Assembly: GCA_947478005.1 (NCBI GenBank)
Contig: CANJVG010000023.1
Coordinates: forward strand, 1 to 36,715
Direction of reading: 5' to 3'
Source of the DNA: Bacteroidota bacterium
GTDB lineage: Bacteria; Bacteroidota; Bacteroidia; Chitinophagales; LD1
DNA length: 36,715 nt
Positions 1-7,247 of this stretch are shown here, in pieces (position 1 is the stretch's first letter; every line of letters starts with the position of its first letter). The position numbers and the translations under genes are program-made. Under the pieces are notes generated by a model. That model worked only from the letters and a program-made list of their open reading frames with translations. It did not search any database and was not told where the DNA came from.

Positions 1-2
1 AA

Positions 3-35
3 TATAAAGCCGTAATAGAAAAGCTTTACGCCTAA
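3..35 (+). CDS. 3' end of an upstream gene (partial)
   Basis: Frame 3 reads ten sense codons (YKAVIEKLYA) and a TAA at 33-35, six bases before a strong intrinsic terminator. That spacing is what makes it likely to be the end of a real gene entering from the left. Another frame stops at 13-15 and cannot be excluded. Nothing can be said about function. Confidence 0.4.
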   Translation, partial: YKAVIEKLYA

Positions 36-40
36 AACAA

Positions 41-77
41 AAGCCCGAACGAAATATTTGTTCGGGCTTTTTTATTT
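41..77 (+). terminator. Rho-independent terminator
   Basis: A perfect 10-bp stem (AAGCCCGAAC at 41-50 with GTTCGGGCTT at 60-69) with a 9-nt loop is followed by a T-rich run. It ends the gene entering from the left. It also argues against the TTG at 58 as start of the next gene, because that codon lies inside the hairpin. Confidence 0.85.
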
Positions 78-99
78 TCCGTTGCCAAGCAAAATACGC

Positions 100-975
100 A
101 TGAACTTCCTCAACCCTTTTTGGGCGCGCAAAAAAATAGCCACACTCGAAGCCGACAAAGACGCGCACGAAATTGCGCACCTGGCCTTTGAGGTTCGTTA
201 CGGCACGCCACTTTTCACCCATTCTATTTTCTCGGTAGCCTTTGCGCGCCAGGCGGCCGTGCCCTCTATTGCCCGCGTATTATACCGTGGAGGCAAAGGC
301 GGCATTATCACCAACACCAAAAAACGCAACAACGACACCCTGCTTTTCTTTGGCGAGTTCTATAAACATGGGGACAAGAACGAAGGCCGCCAAGCCATCG
401 AGTTGCTCAATTTCATCCACAGCCATTTCCCGATCACCAACGAAGAAAACCTCTACACCCTCGCTACCATCGTTTGCGAACCAAAGCGCAACGCCATTTT
501 TCTGTCCAACAAAGATTTGTTCACGCCCAAGGAGTTTCGCGCTATGTATAATTTCTGGAAACGCCTGTGTGTGCTGATGAACATTCACTCCATTCCCGAA
601 AGCGAAGCCGCGATGTATCAGTGGTATGAAGATTTTGAAAGGAAGAACTATGGCTACAGCGATGAAGGCAAAAAGGTGGTAGAAGCCCTGGCCGCTGAAT
701 TTGCCGAGCGCTGGTATCCGCGCTTTATGCACTACCACGGCACCCAATATTACTACAGCCTGTTCGATGATTTTCTATTGCAAACCCTGCACATTCCCAA
801 GCCGCATTTTATTTATCGCTATGCAGTGAAGGGCTATATGTGGTTTCAACTGCGCATTCTCTTTCAAATCCTCCCTGACCCAAGCGACCGCAACGTGCTC
901 GACTACTACACTGTCGACTATCCCGATTATCACATCAGTAAGGTTGGTCCGTTTCCGGCTAAGACAAAGCCGTAA
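100..975 (+). CDS. MpaB/DUF2236-family oxygenase-like protein
   Basis: A 291-residue protein resembling the ER-bound oxygenase MpaB / rubber oxygenase (DUF2236) family, whose studied members are haem-dependent oxygenases. The family pattern is visible in the middle: a leucine-rich stretch with Y-x-L-A-T-I-V (about 123-129), a conserved F-W-x-R-L-x-V-L-M-x-I-x-S-I-P-x-S run (about 155-172), and a W-Y-E-D-F-E segment after it. There is no signal peptide, so it is probably cytoplasmic. The ATG at 100 was chosen because an upstream in-frame TTG at 58 lies in the terminator of the previous gene. It appears to be a single-gene unit. The substrate is unknown and the haem ligand was not identified by eye. 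Confidence 0.75.
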   Translation: MNFLNPFWARKKIATLEADKDAHEIAHLAFEVRYGTPLFTHSIFSVAFARQAAVPSIARVLYRGGKGGIITNTKKRNNDTLLFFGEFYKHGDKNEGRQAIELLNFIHSHFPITNEENLYTLATIVCEPKRNAIFLSNKDLFTPKEFRAMYNFWKRLCVLMNIHSIPESEAAMYQWYEDFERKNYGYSDEGKKVVEALAAEFAERWYPRFMHYHGTQYYYSLFDDFLLQTLHIPKPHFIYRYAVKGYMWFQLRILFQILPDPSDRNVLDYYTVDYPDYHISKVGPFPAKTKP

Positions 976-1297
976 AAATATATCAGCGACCTTTAGTTTA
1001 GCCGTAGACTGCTTTTATTTTGTGAGGGTTCCCGCGAGGCGCGGTCGGGCTTTCCGTTCCGCTCTTTTTTTGCTGTATTTGTCCCCCTTTGCATAGCTTC
1101 TGCTTAGCGAAGGGGGTGCCCGTTTCGGGCGGGGGATGACCTTCACGCACAGCAAAAAAGGAGCTCCACTGCAAATGCGTCTCGCATTCACGAATTCCTT
1201 TAAAAATCAATTATAGCATGAGTAATCCCTAACCCAACAGCCGCCCTTCACTCATCGTTTTGTCATCGGTATTTTCTCTAAATCCAATAGGGAAGAA
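976..1297. repeat. Intergenic repeat X, copy 1, with nested hairpins
   Basis: No credible gene. The stretch holds an imperfect hairpin (CCCCCTTTGC at 1083-1092 with GCGAAGGGGG at 1107-1116), a short palindrome (GCCCG-ttt-CGGGC, 1118-1130), and two sequence blocks that recur at 2162-2204. The first block, around GGAGCTCCACTGCAA, is at 1154-1174. The second, TCCCTAAnCCAACAGCC and beyond, is at 1223-1249. A third short match (TTTAGTTTAGC) is at 992-1002 and 2072-2082. In this copy about 49 bp separate the two main blocks, which are fused in copy 2. Confidence 0.7.
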
Positions 1298-1852
1298 CTA
1301 TTGTAGCAACTCTCTTTTAAAGAAATAAACGTCTTCACTAAACCCAGCCAAACCAATTCTCTTTTTAAAGTCTTTAAACTTTTTGTTAGATGCAGAATCT
1401 TCTTCAACCGACCAACTGCTAACTTCAGTTATAACTAAAGTATCCGAATTAAAGTGATAGTAATAGTAGGCCCACCATGGAGATGGTTCACTATAACGAA
1501 CATTCTTTTCCTGAACAGGAAGAAATCTATAATTCTTGTATTCCCGGATATTCGCAATGCCATAAGTCGTGGCGATGCCGCCAGAAGTATCTGTGGCAAA
1601 AAGCACATAACGACCTCTACCAAGTTCTTGTATGTGCAATGACCTGATGATGGTATAATAATCTGGTGGGTAACGTGAGTATTGACATTTAATCAGACTC
1701 CAATTTCCCAACAGTCTTTTGTCACTTATTTTAATCCCCGCGTTAAAGTTCCTTTTTGACATAAAAGGGCAACCACAAAGGCATAAAATAAAGAAGCCGA
1801 ATATAATTGAACTAAAAATTCGAGTAATAAAATTTGAAATGCTTTCATGCAT
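1298..1852 (-). CDS. Putative lipoprotein, function unknown
   Basis: A 184-residue protein whose N-terminus looks like a lipoprotein signal: residues 12-27 are hydrophobic and end in L-C-G-C with the candidate lipidated cysteine at 28. The mature part opens with L-L-G-N-W-S-L-I, a pattern seen at the start of lipocalin-like barrels, and is rich in aromatic residues, but I do not recognise the family. ATG at 1852 is preferred over the in-frame TTG at 1861 and GTG at 1855. It stands alone, with repeat X downstream and repeat Y immediately upstream. It is more AT-rich than the flanking metabolic genes, which would fit an acquired gene. Confidence 0.65.
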   Translation of the reverse strand: MHESISNFITRIFSSIIFGFFILCLCGCPFMSKRNFNAGIKISDKRLLGNWSLIKCQYSRYPPDYYTIIRSLHIQELGRGRYVLFATDTSGGIATTYGIANIREYKNYRFLPVQEKNVRYSEPSPWWAYYYYHFNSDTLVITEVSSWSVEEDSASNKKFKDFKKRIGLAGFSEDVYFFKRELLQ

Positions 1853-1873
1853 CACCAACAATTTTTGTTTCCC

Positions 1874-1945
1874 GGTGTTAGTGTTTTAGCATAGGCTCTT
1901 CGATATGCCACCAACAACATTATTCCTCAAATCTAACCTTCCCTC
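1874..1945 (-). repeat. Intergenic repeat Y, copy 1 (hairpin with -7-like box)
   Basis: This copy shares about 60 bp with 3028-3100. It folds as an outer helix (1874-1883 with 1909-1918) around an inner helix (GCATA 1889-1893 with TATGC 1904-1908). On the minus strand the outer edge carries TAGATTTG (1928-1935), a match to the Bacteroidota -7 box TAnnTTTG, pointing into the lipoprotein gene. No convincing -33 element was seen, so promoter activity is a guess. Confidence 0.6.
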
Positions 1946-2272
1946 CGTATTTCCCTCGGCCTTGAGGATTTGGGCGTTAAAAAATTTATGGAGTGAAGCG
2001 TTAAGAACTAAAAACTGTTTGAGCGCCAGCTGTCCCTAGCCAGTTACTGCAAAATGAGCTGCGCGAGTTTTTTTAGTTTAGCGTAACGCAATAAATTTTA
2101 GCCCAAAGCCTCACAGCCTTGAACTTTTGTTTCTTTTGGTTCAAGCCAAAAGAAAAGTGATAAAAGGAGCTCCACTGCAATCCCTAAACCAACAGCCGCC
2201 CTTCGCGCTGTTTGTTTGAGGCTTTCAATACTCAGGTTCCCGAGGCCGAAAACCCCACGGGGACTAAAACTA
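1946..2272. repeat. Intergenic repeat X, copy 2, and inverted repeats
   Basis: No gene. It holds a perfect 9-bp inverted repeat (TTCTTTTGG 2131-2139 with CCAAAAGAA 2146-2154, no following T-run), then the X blocks fused together at 2162-2204. A CCCC-ac-GGGG palindrome at 2253-2262 has a T-run on its minus-strand side and could be a weak terminator for the minus-strand gene that ends at 2273. Confidence 0.65.
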
Positions 2273-2950
2273 CTATTCAAAGTCGTAACGATAGGTTGAG
2301 TAATTACCGTTGTGGACTACGGTTTTATAATCATTCACAAATTTCTTTGCGAGTTCTGCATTGATTTTTTCTTCTTTTAAATTGTAATGCCTCTTGTTTA
2401 GAAAACTAATGGTTCGTAATGTCGGATGCTCCAAAAGGGGAGTCAGATTGCCGTCTACTACATTGGTATTAACAAAGCGAAAGGAAATCAGATTAGGAAA
2501 GCTGCTTAAAAACGCAAGGTTGTCAAGTGAACCGCAAGCGTTCAAACATAGCACTCTGAGTTTTTTAAGTTCGATTAAGTCCCCTGTCAGTTCAAGTTTC
2601 TTAGATTGGTTAATGCTCAAGAATTCAAGCGTATTGCTGATTGCATTTAATCCCTGAGCATTTTCCAGTTTAACGCAATAATGAAGCTCAAGTCTTTTTA
2701 AGTTTTTATACTTTTTGACTCCATTGAAGTTCTTTATGTTAGCCCAATTCAACTCCAAATATTTGAGTTTGTCTGACGAAGGCAAATTGTCGAAGGCTTC
2801 TATCTTCTCTTTTAAATGCCAAAAGATGGCATACTCAGACTTTTCAAAATTTTTATTCTCAGAATCAATTATGTTTTCTTTAAGGTCCTCTTGAAAAAAT
2901 TTGTCCTTCTCTAATTTTTCAAACCATATTGTATTAAATCTCCAATCCAT
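2273..2950 (-). CDS. Leucine-rich-repeat protein
   Basis: A 225-residue protein without a signal peptide. After a charged N-terminal 60 residues it shows about five leucine-rich units of roughly 23 residues (L-K-Y-L-E-L-N-W-A-N, L-K-R-L-E-L-H-Y-C, L-E-F-L-S-I-N-Q, L-R-V-L-C-L-N-A-C, L-I-S-F-R-F-V-N-T). The spacing and the N/C-type ladder fit a cytoplasmic LRR solenoid that binds another protein; the partner is unknown. Bacterial orphans of this kind are sometimes immunity proteins, but no toxin gene is adjacent. The gene is AT-rich and flanked by repeats X and Y in the same arrangement as the lipoprotein gene to its left. Confidence 0.75.
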   Translation of the reverse strand: MDWRFNTIWFEKLEKDKFFQEDLKENIIDSENKNFEKSEYAIFWHLKEKIEAFDNLPSSDKLKYLELNWANIKNFNGVKKYKNLKRLELHYCVKLENAQGLNAISNTLEFLSINQSKKLELTGDLIELKKLRVLCLNACGSLDNLAFLSSFPNLISFRFVNTNVVDGNLTPLLEHPTLRTISFLNKRHYNLKEEKINAELAKKFVNDYKTVVHNGNYSTYRYDFE

Positions 2951-3027
2951 TTATCTGTTGTTTCGTTATTGCTTAATGGTATTAAAACATCTTAATGCTC
3001 TCTTCTTACACAAATCTAAATTTTTGC

Positions 3028-3100
3028 CTTGTTGGTATTTTAGCATCGGCTCTGCGATGCACCGCCAACAACATTATTCCTCAAATCTACTCTTCCCTTC
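3028..3100 (-). repeat. Intergenic repeat Y, copy 2 (two-helix hairpin)
   Basis: The outer helix pairs TTGTTGG (3029-3035) with CCAACAA (3065-3071); the inner helix pairs GCATCG (3043-3048) with CGATGC (3055-3060). The inner helix differs from copy 1 on both arms while keeping pairing. The minus strand carries TAGATTTG at 3082-3089 and again just outside the repeat at 3011-3018. Both match TAnnTTTG and face the LRR gene. Confidence 0.65.
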
Positions 3101-3104
3101 CAAA

Positions 3105-3133
3105 CAAAAAAAAAGCCCCGCTCTCGCAGGGCT
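3105..3133 (-). terminator. Rho-independent terminator of the 308-codon gene
   Basis: On the minus strand AGCCCTGC pairs with GCGGGGCT (one G-T pair) around a GAGA tetraloop and is followed by nine T. It lies 34 bases after the stop of the minus-strand gene ending at 3168 and separates it from the LRR gene. Confidence 0.85.
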
Positions 3134-3167
3134 CTTCAATCCACATTCCGAATTCCCAAATCCCAAA

Positions 3168-4055
3168 TCAAACACTCCAATCCATCTTCAACGTCACTCC
3201 GCGCTTCACCTTCACCACCTTAGTCTGCACCACCACTCCGGCCTTATCCTTCAACTCCACCTCACACAACCCCACCTTCAAGCCCTTAATCCGATAATGC
3301 CCCTCCAAATCTGCCTTCGCGCTCTTATCCGTTCCCTTAATTCCTACTACATATCCCGCTGCGGGTCCTCCATCCTTCACCACCTCGCCCTCAATGCTGT
3401 TAAATCGATGCCCGATATCATCAATTCGATTCTCATTCTTCATATTCTTCACCAGCTCTGGATCCGTATCAAAAAACTCCGCCTCAATCAAACTCACCGC
3501 ATTCCCCAGCGCCAAATCCGCATCGGCCATCAACTTCACCATATCCTCCGTATCCGTCTTCCGCTCCTTAATCGCATAACCCGGCTTATCAATTATGTCG
3601 GCATACAAATCAATCGCCTTATCAATATCATCACAAATCAAAACCGTCAACCCCTGCGCTCCAAAACTCGCCAGATTATCCCGCAACCCCTTCGCCATAT
3701 CCCTTAGCGTATTCAACCCATCCTTATCCTCCATGTGCTTAATCTCATAAGGCCTATGGTCAAGTAAAGTTTCCAGATTATAATTTCCAATGGCGTGCGC
3801 CTTTATATGGCACCGCACACCCCATTTGCAAGTTATCCGGCAGGCCTCTCCCAGCAGCTCTTTCTTCTGTGTCGCCAAACCCGTTATCGGCCCCGCCTGC
3901 TCCTGTGCTGCCTTGTCAAAGGCCTCAATCTTCGCACCGAACACAACGCGCTCATCCCAGATGTCCGTTATCGGCTGAATCTTCAGCTTATTGTCCTCAA
4001 AAAATTTGTTCATTCTTCCACCGCGATCGCGGTGATTTGCTAAATCCTGTGTCAT
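3168..4055 (-). CDS. Conserved-looking hypothetical with C-terminal regulatory-like beta domain
   Basis: A 295-residue protein in two parts. Residues about 1-215 are charged and predicted helical, with several potential amphipathic helices and no signal peptide. Residues about 220-295 resemble a carboxypeptidase-regulatory-like/CNA-B beta-sandwich: G-Y-V-V-G-I-K-G-T, then a G-H-Y-R-I-K-G-L turn typical of that fold, then three strands. Such domains are usually extracellular, so a cytoplasmic protein with one is unusual. ATG at 4055 (M-T-Q-D-L) is preferred over the one at 4094 because the extra 13 residues are hydrophobic and of no clear use, and an A-rich leader precedes 4055. It has its own terminator. 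Function is unknown. Confidence 0.7.
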   Translation of the reverse strand: MTQDLANHRDRGGRMNKFFEDNKLKIQPITDIWDERVVFGAKIEAFDKAAQEQAGPITGLATQKKELLGEACRITCKWGVRCHIKAHAIGNYNLETLLDHRPYEIKHMEDKDGLNTLRDMAKGLRDNLASFGAQGLTVLICDDIDKAIDLYADIIDKPGYAIKERKTDTEDMVKLMADADLALGNAVSLIEAEFFDTDPELVKNMKNENRIDDIGHRFNSIEGEVVKDGGPAAGYVVGIKGTDKSAKADLEGHYRIKGLKVGLCEVELKDKAGVVVQTKVVKVKRGVTLKMDWSV

Positions 4056-4211
4056 GATGTTTATGTTTAAAATTAGTAAAACACATTCGCTCATGCCTCC
4101 TTATCAAAACCACACTTAACTCATCATCACCATCAGGGGGCAACTTTCAATTAACAATTCGAAAATAATTTACCCTAACCAATTTTCAAAATTTCAACCT
4201 CACTTTTTTCA

Positions 4212-4300
4212 GGGCTAAAGCCCCGTCCTGTTTTGCCTTTCATTAACCCCATGCTTAAGCATGGAGTTACTTCACATCCACCTCAATTGGGCTTCAGCCC
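4212..4300. repeat. Cluster of three REP-like palindromes
   Basis: GGGCT-aa-AGCCC (4212-4223), a perfect 14-bp palindrome CATGCTTAAGCATG (4250-4263) and GGGCT-tc-AGCCC (4289-4300) are spaced about 25-38 bp apart. Regularly spaced short palindromes of this kind are typical of REP/BIME elements mobilised in trans by REP-associated tyrosine transposases. No such transposase is in the window. Confidence 0.7.
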
Positions 4301-4310
4301 ATTTCCAAAT

Positions 4311-4562
4311 CCAACCATCCCAACTCACAAACCAAACATCCCATCTCAAAAACCACACAGCCCAAGCGAAAAACCAACCATCTCATATCCAAAACCAACA
4401 AGTCCATCCTCAAAACCACTCAGCCCAACCCAAAAACCACCTAGTCCATGTCAAAAACCATCTGGTCCATACGAAAAACCAACCACCCCATCTCAAAAAC
4501 CAACAATCCCATACCCAAAACCACTCAATCCATGTCCGAAACCAACAATTCCATGTCACAAA
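4311..4562. repeat. Twelve tandem 21-bp repeats, A/C-rich
   Basis: Twelve consecutive 21-bp units with consensus CCAnnCAnnCCAnnnCnAAA. The plus strand is almost free of G. Every unit keeps its length, so one frame reads twelve heptapeptides P-x-x-P-x-x-K, broken only in unit 4. The frame has no believable start or signal, and the first palindromes of the REP cluster would be inside it, so it is treated as a DNA repeat rather than a gene. Confidence 0.8.
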
Positions 4563-4812
4563 ACTGTCAACTTGACAGCCTTTGCACGCCTATTCTATAC
4601 TTAGCATCCGCTCTGCTATGCTTTTGATAAAGGGCAATGGCCAAAAACAGCTCGATTTTCAAACCATTTTTTACTTTTAAAATTGAGATTAAATCACTCA
4701 TTTCATTTAGGCAGAAAATTCGAAAATAATTCGTGTTCAATTCGTGTAATTCGTGGCTTAGTTTTCTCTTTTGTATTTATACCTTCATCTTTTAATTACT
4801 AAGCCCCACCTC

Positions 4813-5625
4813 ATGCAAAACTTCAAAGCCAAAAAAGTAATCATCACCGGTGCCGGTTCAGGCATGGGCCGCCATCTCGCCTATCAACTGGCCGCAGAAG
4901 GTGCCGAAGTTTTCATCACCGACATCAACCAACAAACCCTCAATGAAACCGCCCAAGAAATAATTGCCAAAGGCGGCCGCTGCAAAACATACTTAGTCGA
5001 CAGCGCCAGCCAACAGCAGATTTATGAATTCAGAGACAAATTTTTGGCAGAAGAAAAACACCTCGATGTCCTGTTCAACAATGCCGGCATAGCCCTGGGC
5101 GAAATCCCCCTGCTCGAAGTAAAAGAAGAGCACCTCAAACATATTATGGACGTAAACCTCTGGGGCGTTATCCATTTCACCCGTGCCTTTCTGCCCGCGA
5201 TGCTCACGCGTCCCGAAGCCCATTTAATCAACACCTCCAGCGTCTTCGGCATTATCGGTGTCGAAACCCAGGTGCCCTATTGCACCACCAAGTTTGCCGT
5301 GCGTGGTTTCACCGAAGCCCTGCGCATGGAACTGACCGGAACCAGAGTGGCAGTCTCCTGCGTTCATCCCGGAGGAATCAAAACCAACATCACCCGAAAC
5401 GGAATTCATTATCAGGATGCCGAAAAGGTGCATGCACAGTTTGACGAAATAGCCATTACCACACCCGAAGATGCCGCACGAATTATCATCAGCGGAGTGA
5501 AGAAAAACAAGAGAAAAATTCTGGTGGGAATAGATGCCAAACTGATTGACAAAATCGCGCGTCTCTTTCCGGTTAAATATTCAGACTTGTTCCGATGGCT
5601 GCACGAAAGATATTTTAAGAAGTAA
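4813..5625 (+). CDS. Short-chain dehydrogenase/reductase
   Basis: A 270-residue classical SDR, a cytoplasmic NAD(P)(H)-dependent oxidoreductase. Visible motifs are the cofactor-binding T-G-A-G-S-G-M-G at 12-19, N-N-A-G at 89-92 and the catalytic tetrad N115, S143, Y156, K160 (Y-C-T-T-K). D37 after the second strand suggests NAD(H) preference. ATG at 4813 is chosen over 4771 because the Rossmann strand then starts at the usual distance. The C-terminal 40 residues are basic and amphipathic, as in SDRs that associate with membranes. The amidase gene follows after 77 bp on the same strand, with a dyad between them. The substrate cannot be told. Confidence 0.88.
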   Translation: MQNFKAKKVIITGAGSGMGRHLAYQLAAEGAEVFITDINQQTLNETAQEIIAKGGRCKTYLVDSASQQQIYEFRDKFLAEEKHLDVLFNNAGIALGEIPLLEVKEEHLKHIMDVNLWGVIHFTRAFLPAMLTRPEAHLINTSSVFGIIGVETQVPYCTTKFAVRGFTEALRMELTGTRVAVSCVHPGGIKTNITRNGIHYQDAEKVHAQFDEIAITTPEDAARIIISGVKKNKRKILVGIDAKLIDKIARLFPVKYSDLFRWLHERYFKK

Positions 5626-5630
5626 ACCCA

Positions 5631-5648
5631 GTCTGACCTTGGTCAGAC
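5631..5648. repeat. Perfect inverted repeat between dehydrogenase and amidase
   Basis: GTCTGACC-tt-GGTCAGAC, an 8-bp stem with a 2-nt centre, starts 5 bases after the dehydrogenase stop. It has no T-run, so a simple intrinsic terminator is unlikely. It could be a protein-binding dyad or a dispersed palindrome. Confidence 0.55.
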
Positions 5649-5702
5649 CTGTAGCAAACAAGAAGCGAAAATCAATTTTCAAATCAACCTAAATCCATTC
5701 AA

Positions 5703-7196
5703 ATGAAATTCGAAGAATACCGCCAACACGATGCCACCTCCTTAGCCAACTTGGTAAAGAAGAAAGAAGTGACGCCCACCCAGCTACTCGACACCGCCAT
5801 CAAGCGCAACGAAGAAGTCAACCCAAAAATAAACGCGGTAGTCACTCCTTTATATAAAGAAGCAGCCGAGAAGATTAAAAACCTCGACCTCAACTCACCT
5901 TTCGCGGGCGTTCCCTTTCTGCTCAAAGACCTCGATGCTCAATTAAAGGGCACTCGCTACACCTGCGGCACCCGATTGCTCAAAGATTTTGTTTCCAAAG
6001 AAAGCAGCGAAGTAGTCAACCGTATTCAAAAAGGCGGCCTCGTCATCTTCGGCAAAACCAACACCCCTGAGTTTGGTTTAACACCATTCACCGAAAGTGA
6101 ACTGCTCGGCCCCTGCCGCAATCCCTGGAATTTAAATCATACAACCGGAGGCAGCAGTGGAGGAGCCGGAGCCAGCGTAGCAGCAGGCATCGTGCCCATG
6201 GCTTTCGCCAGCGATGGCGGTGGGTCGATAAGAATACCTGCAAGCTGTAATGGTTTGTTCGGAATAAAACCTACACGAGGGAGAATCACCAACGGCCCCC
6301 ACTATGGCGAAGTATGGAGTGGAGCCGTTTGCTCGGGCATCGTCAGCCGCAGCGTGCGCGATGCAGCCGCCTATCTCGATTTAGTAAGTGGCGCTATGAA
6401 AGGCGACCCTTACACCATTCCGTTGCCAACCATTCCTTATGCAGAAGAAGTAAAAGCAACACCGCGCAAACTCAAAATTGGCTACAGCTACCAAATGCCC
6501 GAAGGGCTAAAGGCCGATATAGATGAAGAAAACATCTGCGCCATCGAAACTACTGTAAAGCTTCTGCGCGAAGCAGGTCACGAGGTAACCGAAGTGCCTC
6601 TGCCCTTCACCCATCAACTCAATGCCGAACTGCTCTATACTTTAGTTTTGGGCGAATTAAGTTCTACCCTCGACAACATAGGCGAGCAACGAGGCATCAA
6701 ACCACAGCGCCACGAACTCGAACCCAACACCTGGCTCTTATATAAACTCGGCAAATCTTTCAGCGCAAACGCCTTTGCTCTTGCACGATTAAAATGGAAT
6801 CTTGTGAATCGCAAGATGGCCGACTTCCATAACCAATACGACTTACTACTTACGCCTACACTGGGCAGAAGACCATTTAAAATAGGAGCTCTCAAGAATC
6901 CACCTTTTGAAGAAGCTGCTCTGCGTGTACTGAATGCACTTGGCATTTCAACCATTGTTCGCTACACCGGAATGATTGAGAAGATAGCCGCGCAAACCTT
7001 TAGTTGGATTCCTTATCCGGCCCTCGCCAATATCACCGGCCAGCCCTCCATCACAGTACCTCTTCATTGGGCGCCAGAAAATCTTCCGGTAGGAGTGATG
7101 TTCACCGCTCCACATGGTGACGAAGGAACGCTGTTTCAATTAGCCGCACAATTAGAAAAAGCACAACCTTGGTTTGACAAAGTACCCATGCTCTAA
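5703..7196 (+). CDS. Amidase-signature family amidase
   Basis: A 497-residue amidase-signature enzyme that hydrolyses carboxylic amides by a Ser-cisSer-Lys triad. The glycine/serine-rich signature G-G-S-S-G-G-A-G starts at 149. Spacing to G-G-G-S-I-R gives cis-Ser151 and nucleophile Ser175 (24 residues apart, as in characterised members), and Lys75 lies in F-L-L-K-D. Length fits stand-alone amidases rather than the GatA subunit, and no gatB or gatC is near. There is no signal peptide. It may be cotranscribed with the dehydrogenase upstream. Physiological substrate unknown. Confidence 0.9.
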   Translation: MKFEEYRQHDATSLANLVKKKEVTPTQLLDTAIKRNEEVNPKINAVVTPLYKEAAEKIKNLDLNSPFAGVPFLLKDLDAQLKGTRYTCGTRLLKDFVSKESSEVVNRIQKGGLVIFGKTNTPEFGLTPFTESELLGPCRNPWNLNHTTGGSSGGAGASVAAGIVPMAFASDGGGSIRIPASCNGLFGIKPTRGRITNGPHYGEVWSGAVCSGIVSRSVRDAAAYLDLVSGAMKGDPYTIPLPTIPYAEEVKATPRKLKIGYSYQMPEGLKADIDEENICAIETTVKLLREAGHEVTEVPLPFTHQLNAELLYTLVLGELSSTLDNIGEQRGIKPQRHELEPNTWLLYKLGKSFSANAFALARLKWNLVNRKMADFHNQYDLLLTPTLGRRPFKIGALKNPPFEEAALRVLNALGISTIVRYTGMIEKIAAQTFSWIPYPALANITGQPSITVPLHWAPENLPVGVMFTAPHGDEGTLFQLAAQLEKAQPWFDKVPML

Positions 7197-7207
7197 TATT
7201 GCTTTGT

Positions 7208-7243
7208 CAATAGTTGTAGCAACAATTATCATTCTTATATTTG
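7208..7243 (+). promoter_or_regulatory. Operator-promoter module of the marR-type gene (copy 1)
   Basis: A dyad ATAGTTGT-agca-ACAATTAT (7210-7229; 7 of 8 positions symmetric) covers a -33-like TTG (7214-7216). A perfect -7 box TATATTTG (7236-7243) follows after 19 bp. The same module with the same spacing lies before the operon at 7788. Transcription would begin within a few bases of the ATG at 7248, suggesting a leaderless or nearly leaderless message. Binding of the MarR protein here is inferred. Confidence 0.7.
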
Positions 7244-7247
7244 CGGC

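Larger units (their letters stand above)
4056..4812. other. Long intergenic region with several repeat types
   Basis: No gene supported in these 757 bases. Contents from left to right are a 14-bp direct repeat (4157-4170, again at 4718-4731), three REP-like palindromes (4212-4300), a 21-bp tandem array (4311-4562), a perfect dyad CTGTCAA-c-TTGACAG (4564-4578), and a hairpin AGCAT/ATGCT (4603-4622) that resembles the inner helix of repeat Y. Three runs of AATTCGTG follow at about 4729-4757. A weak -7 match (TAGTTTTC) precedes the dehydrogenase gene. Confidence 0.6.

Noticed and set aside
58-99. TTG at 58 as start of the MpaB-like gene
   Set aside because: It lies in the loop and stem of the preceding terminator; ATG at 100 is the better start.
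998-1210. Minus-strand frame of 70 codons
   Set aside because: It translates the hairpins of intergenic repeat X and has no other support.
2098-2280. Minus-strand frame of 60 codons
   Set aside because: It covers the second copy of repeat X and overlaps the end of the LRR gene; it looks like an artefact of the repeat.
2901-3707. Plus-strand frame of 268 codons
   Set aside because: It is antisense to the 308-codon gene and crosses its terminator; its composition is rich in His, Leu and Asn with no domain.
4233-4604. Plus-strand frame encoding proline/lysine heptads
   Set aside because: It starts with TTG inside a REP-like region, has no signal peptide or family match, and is fully explained by the 21-bp tandem repeat.
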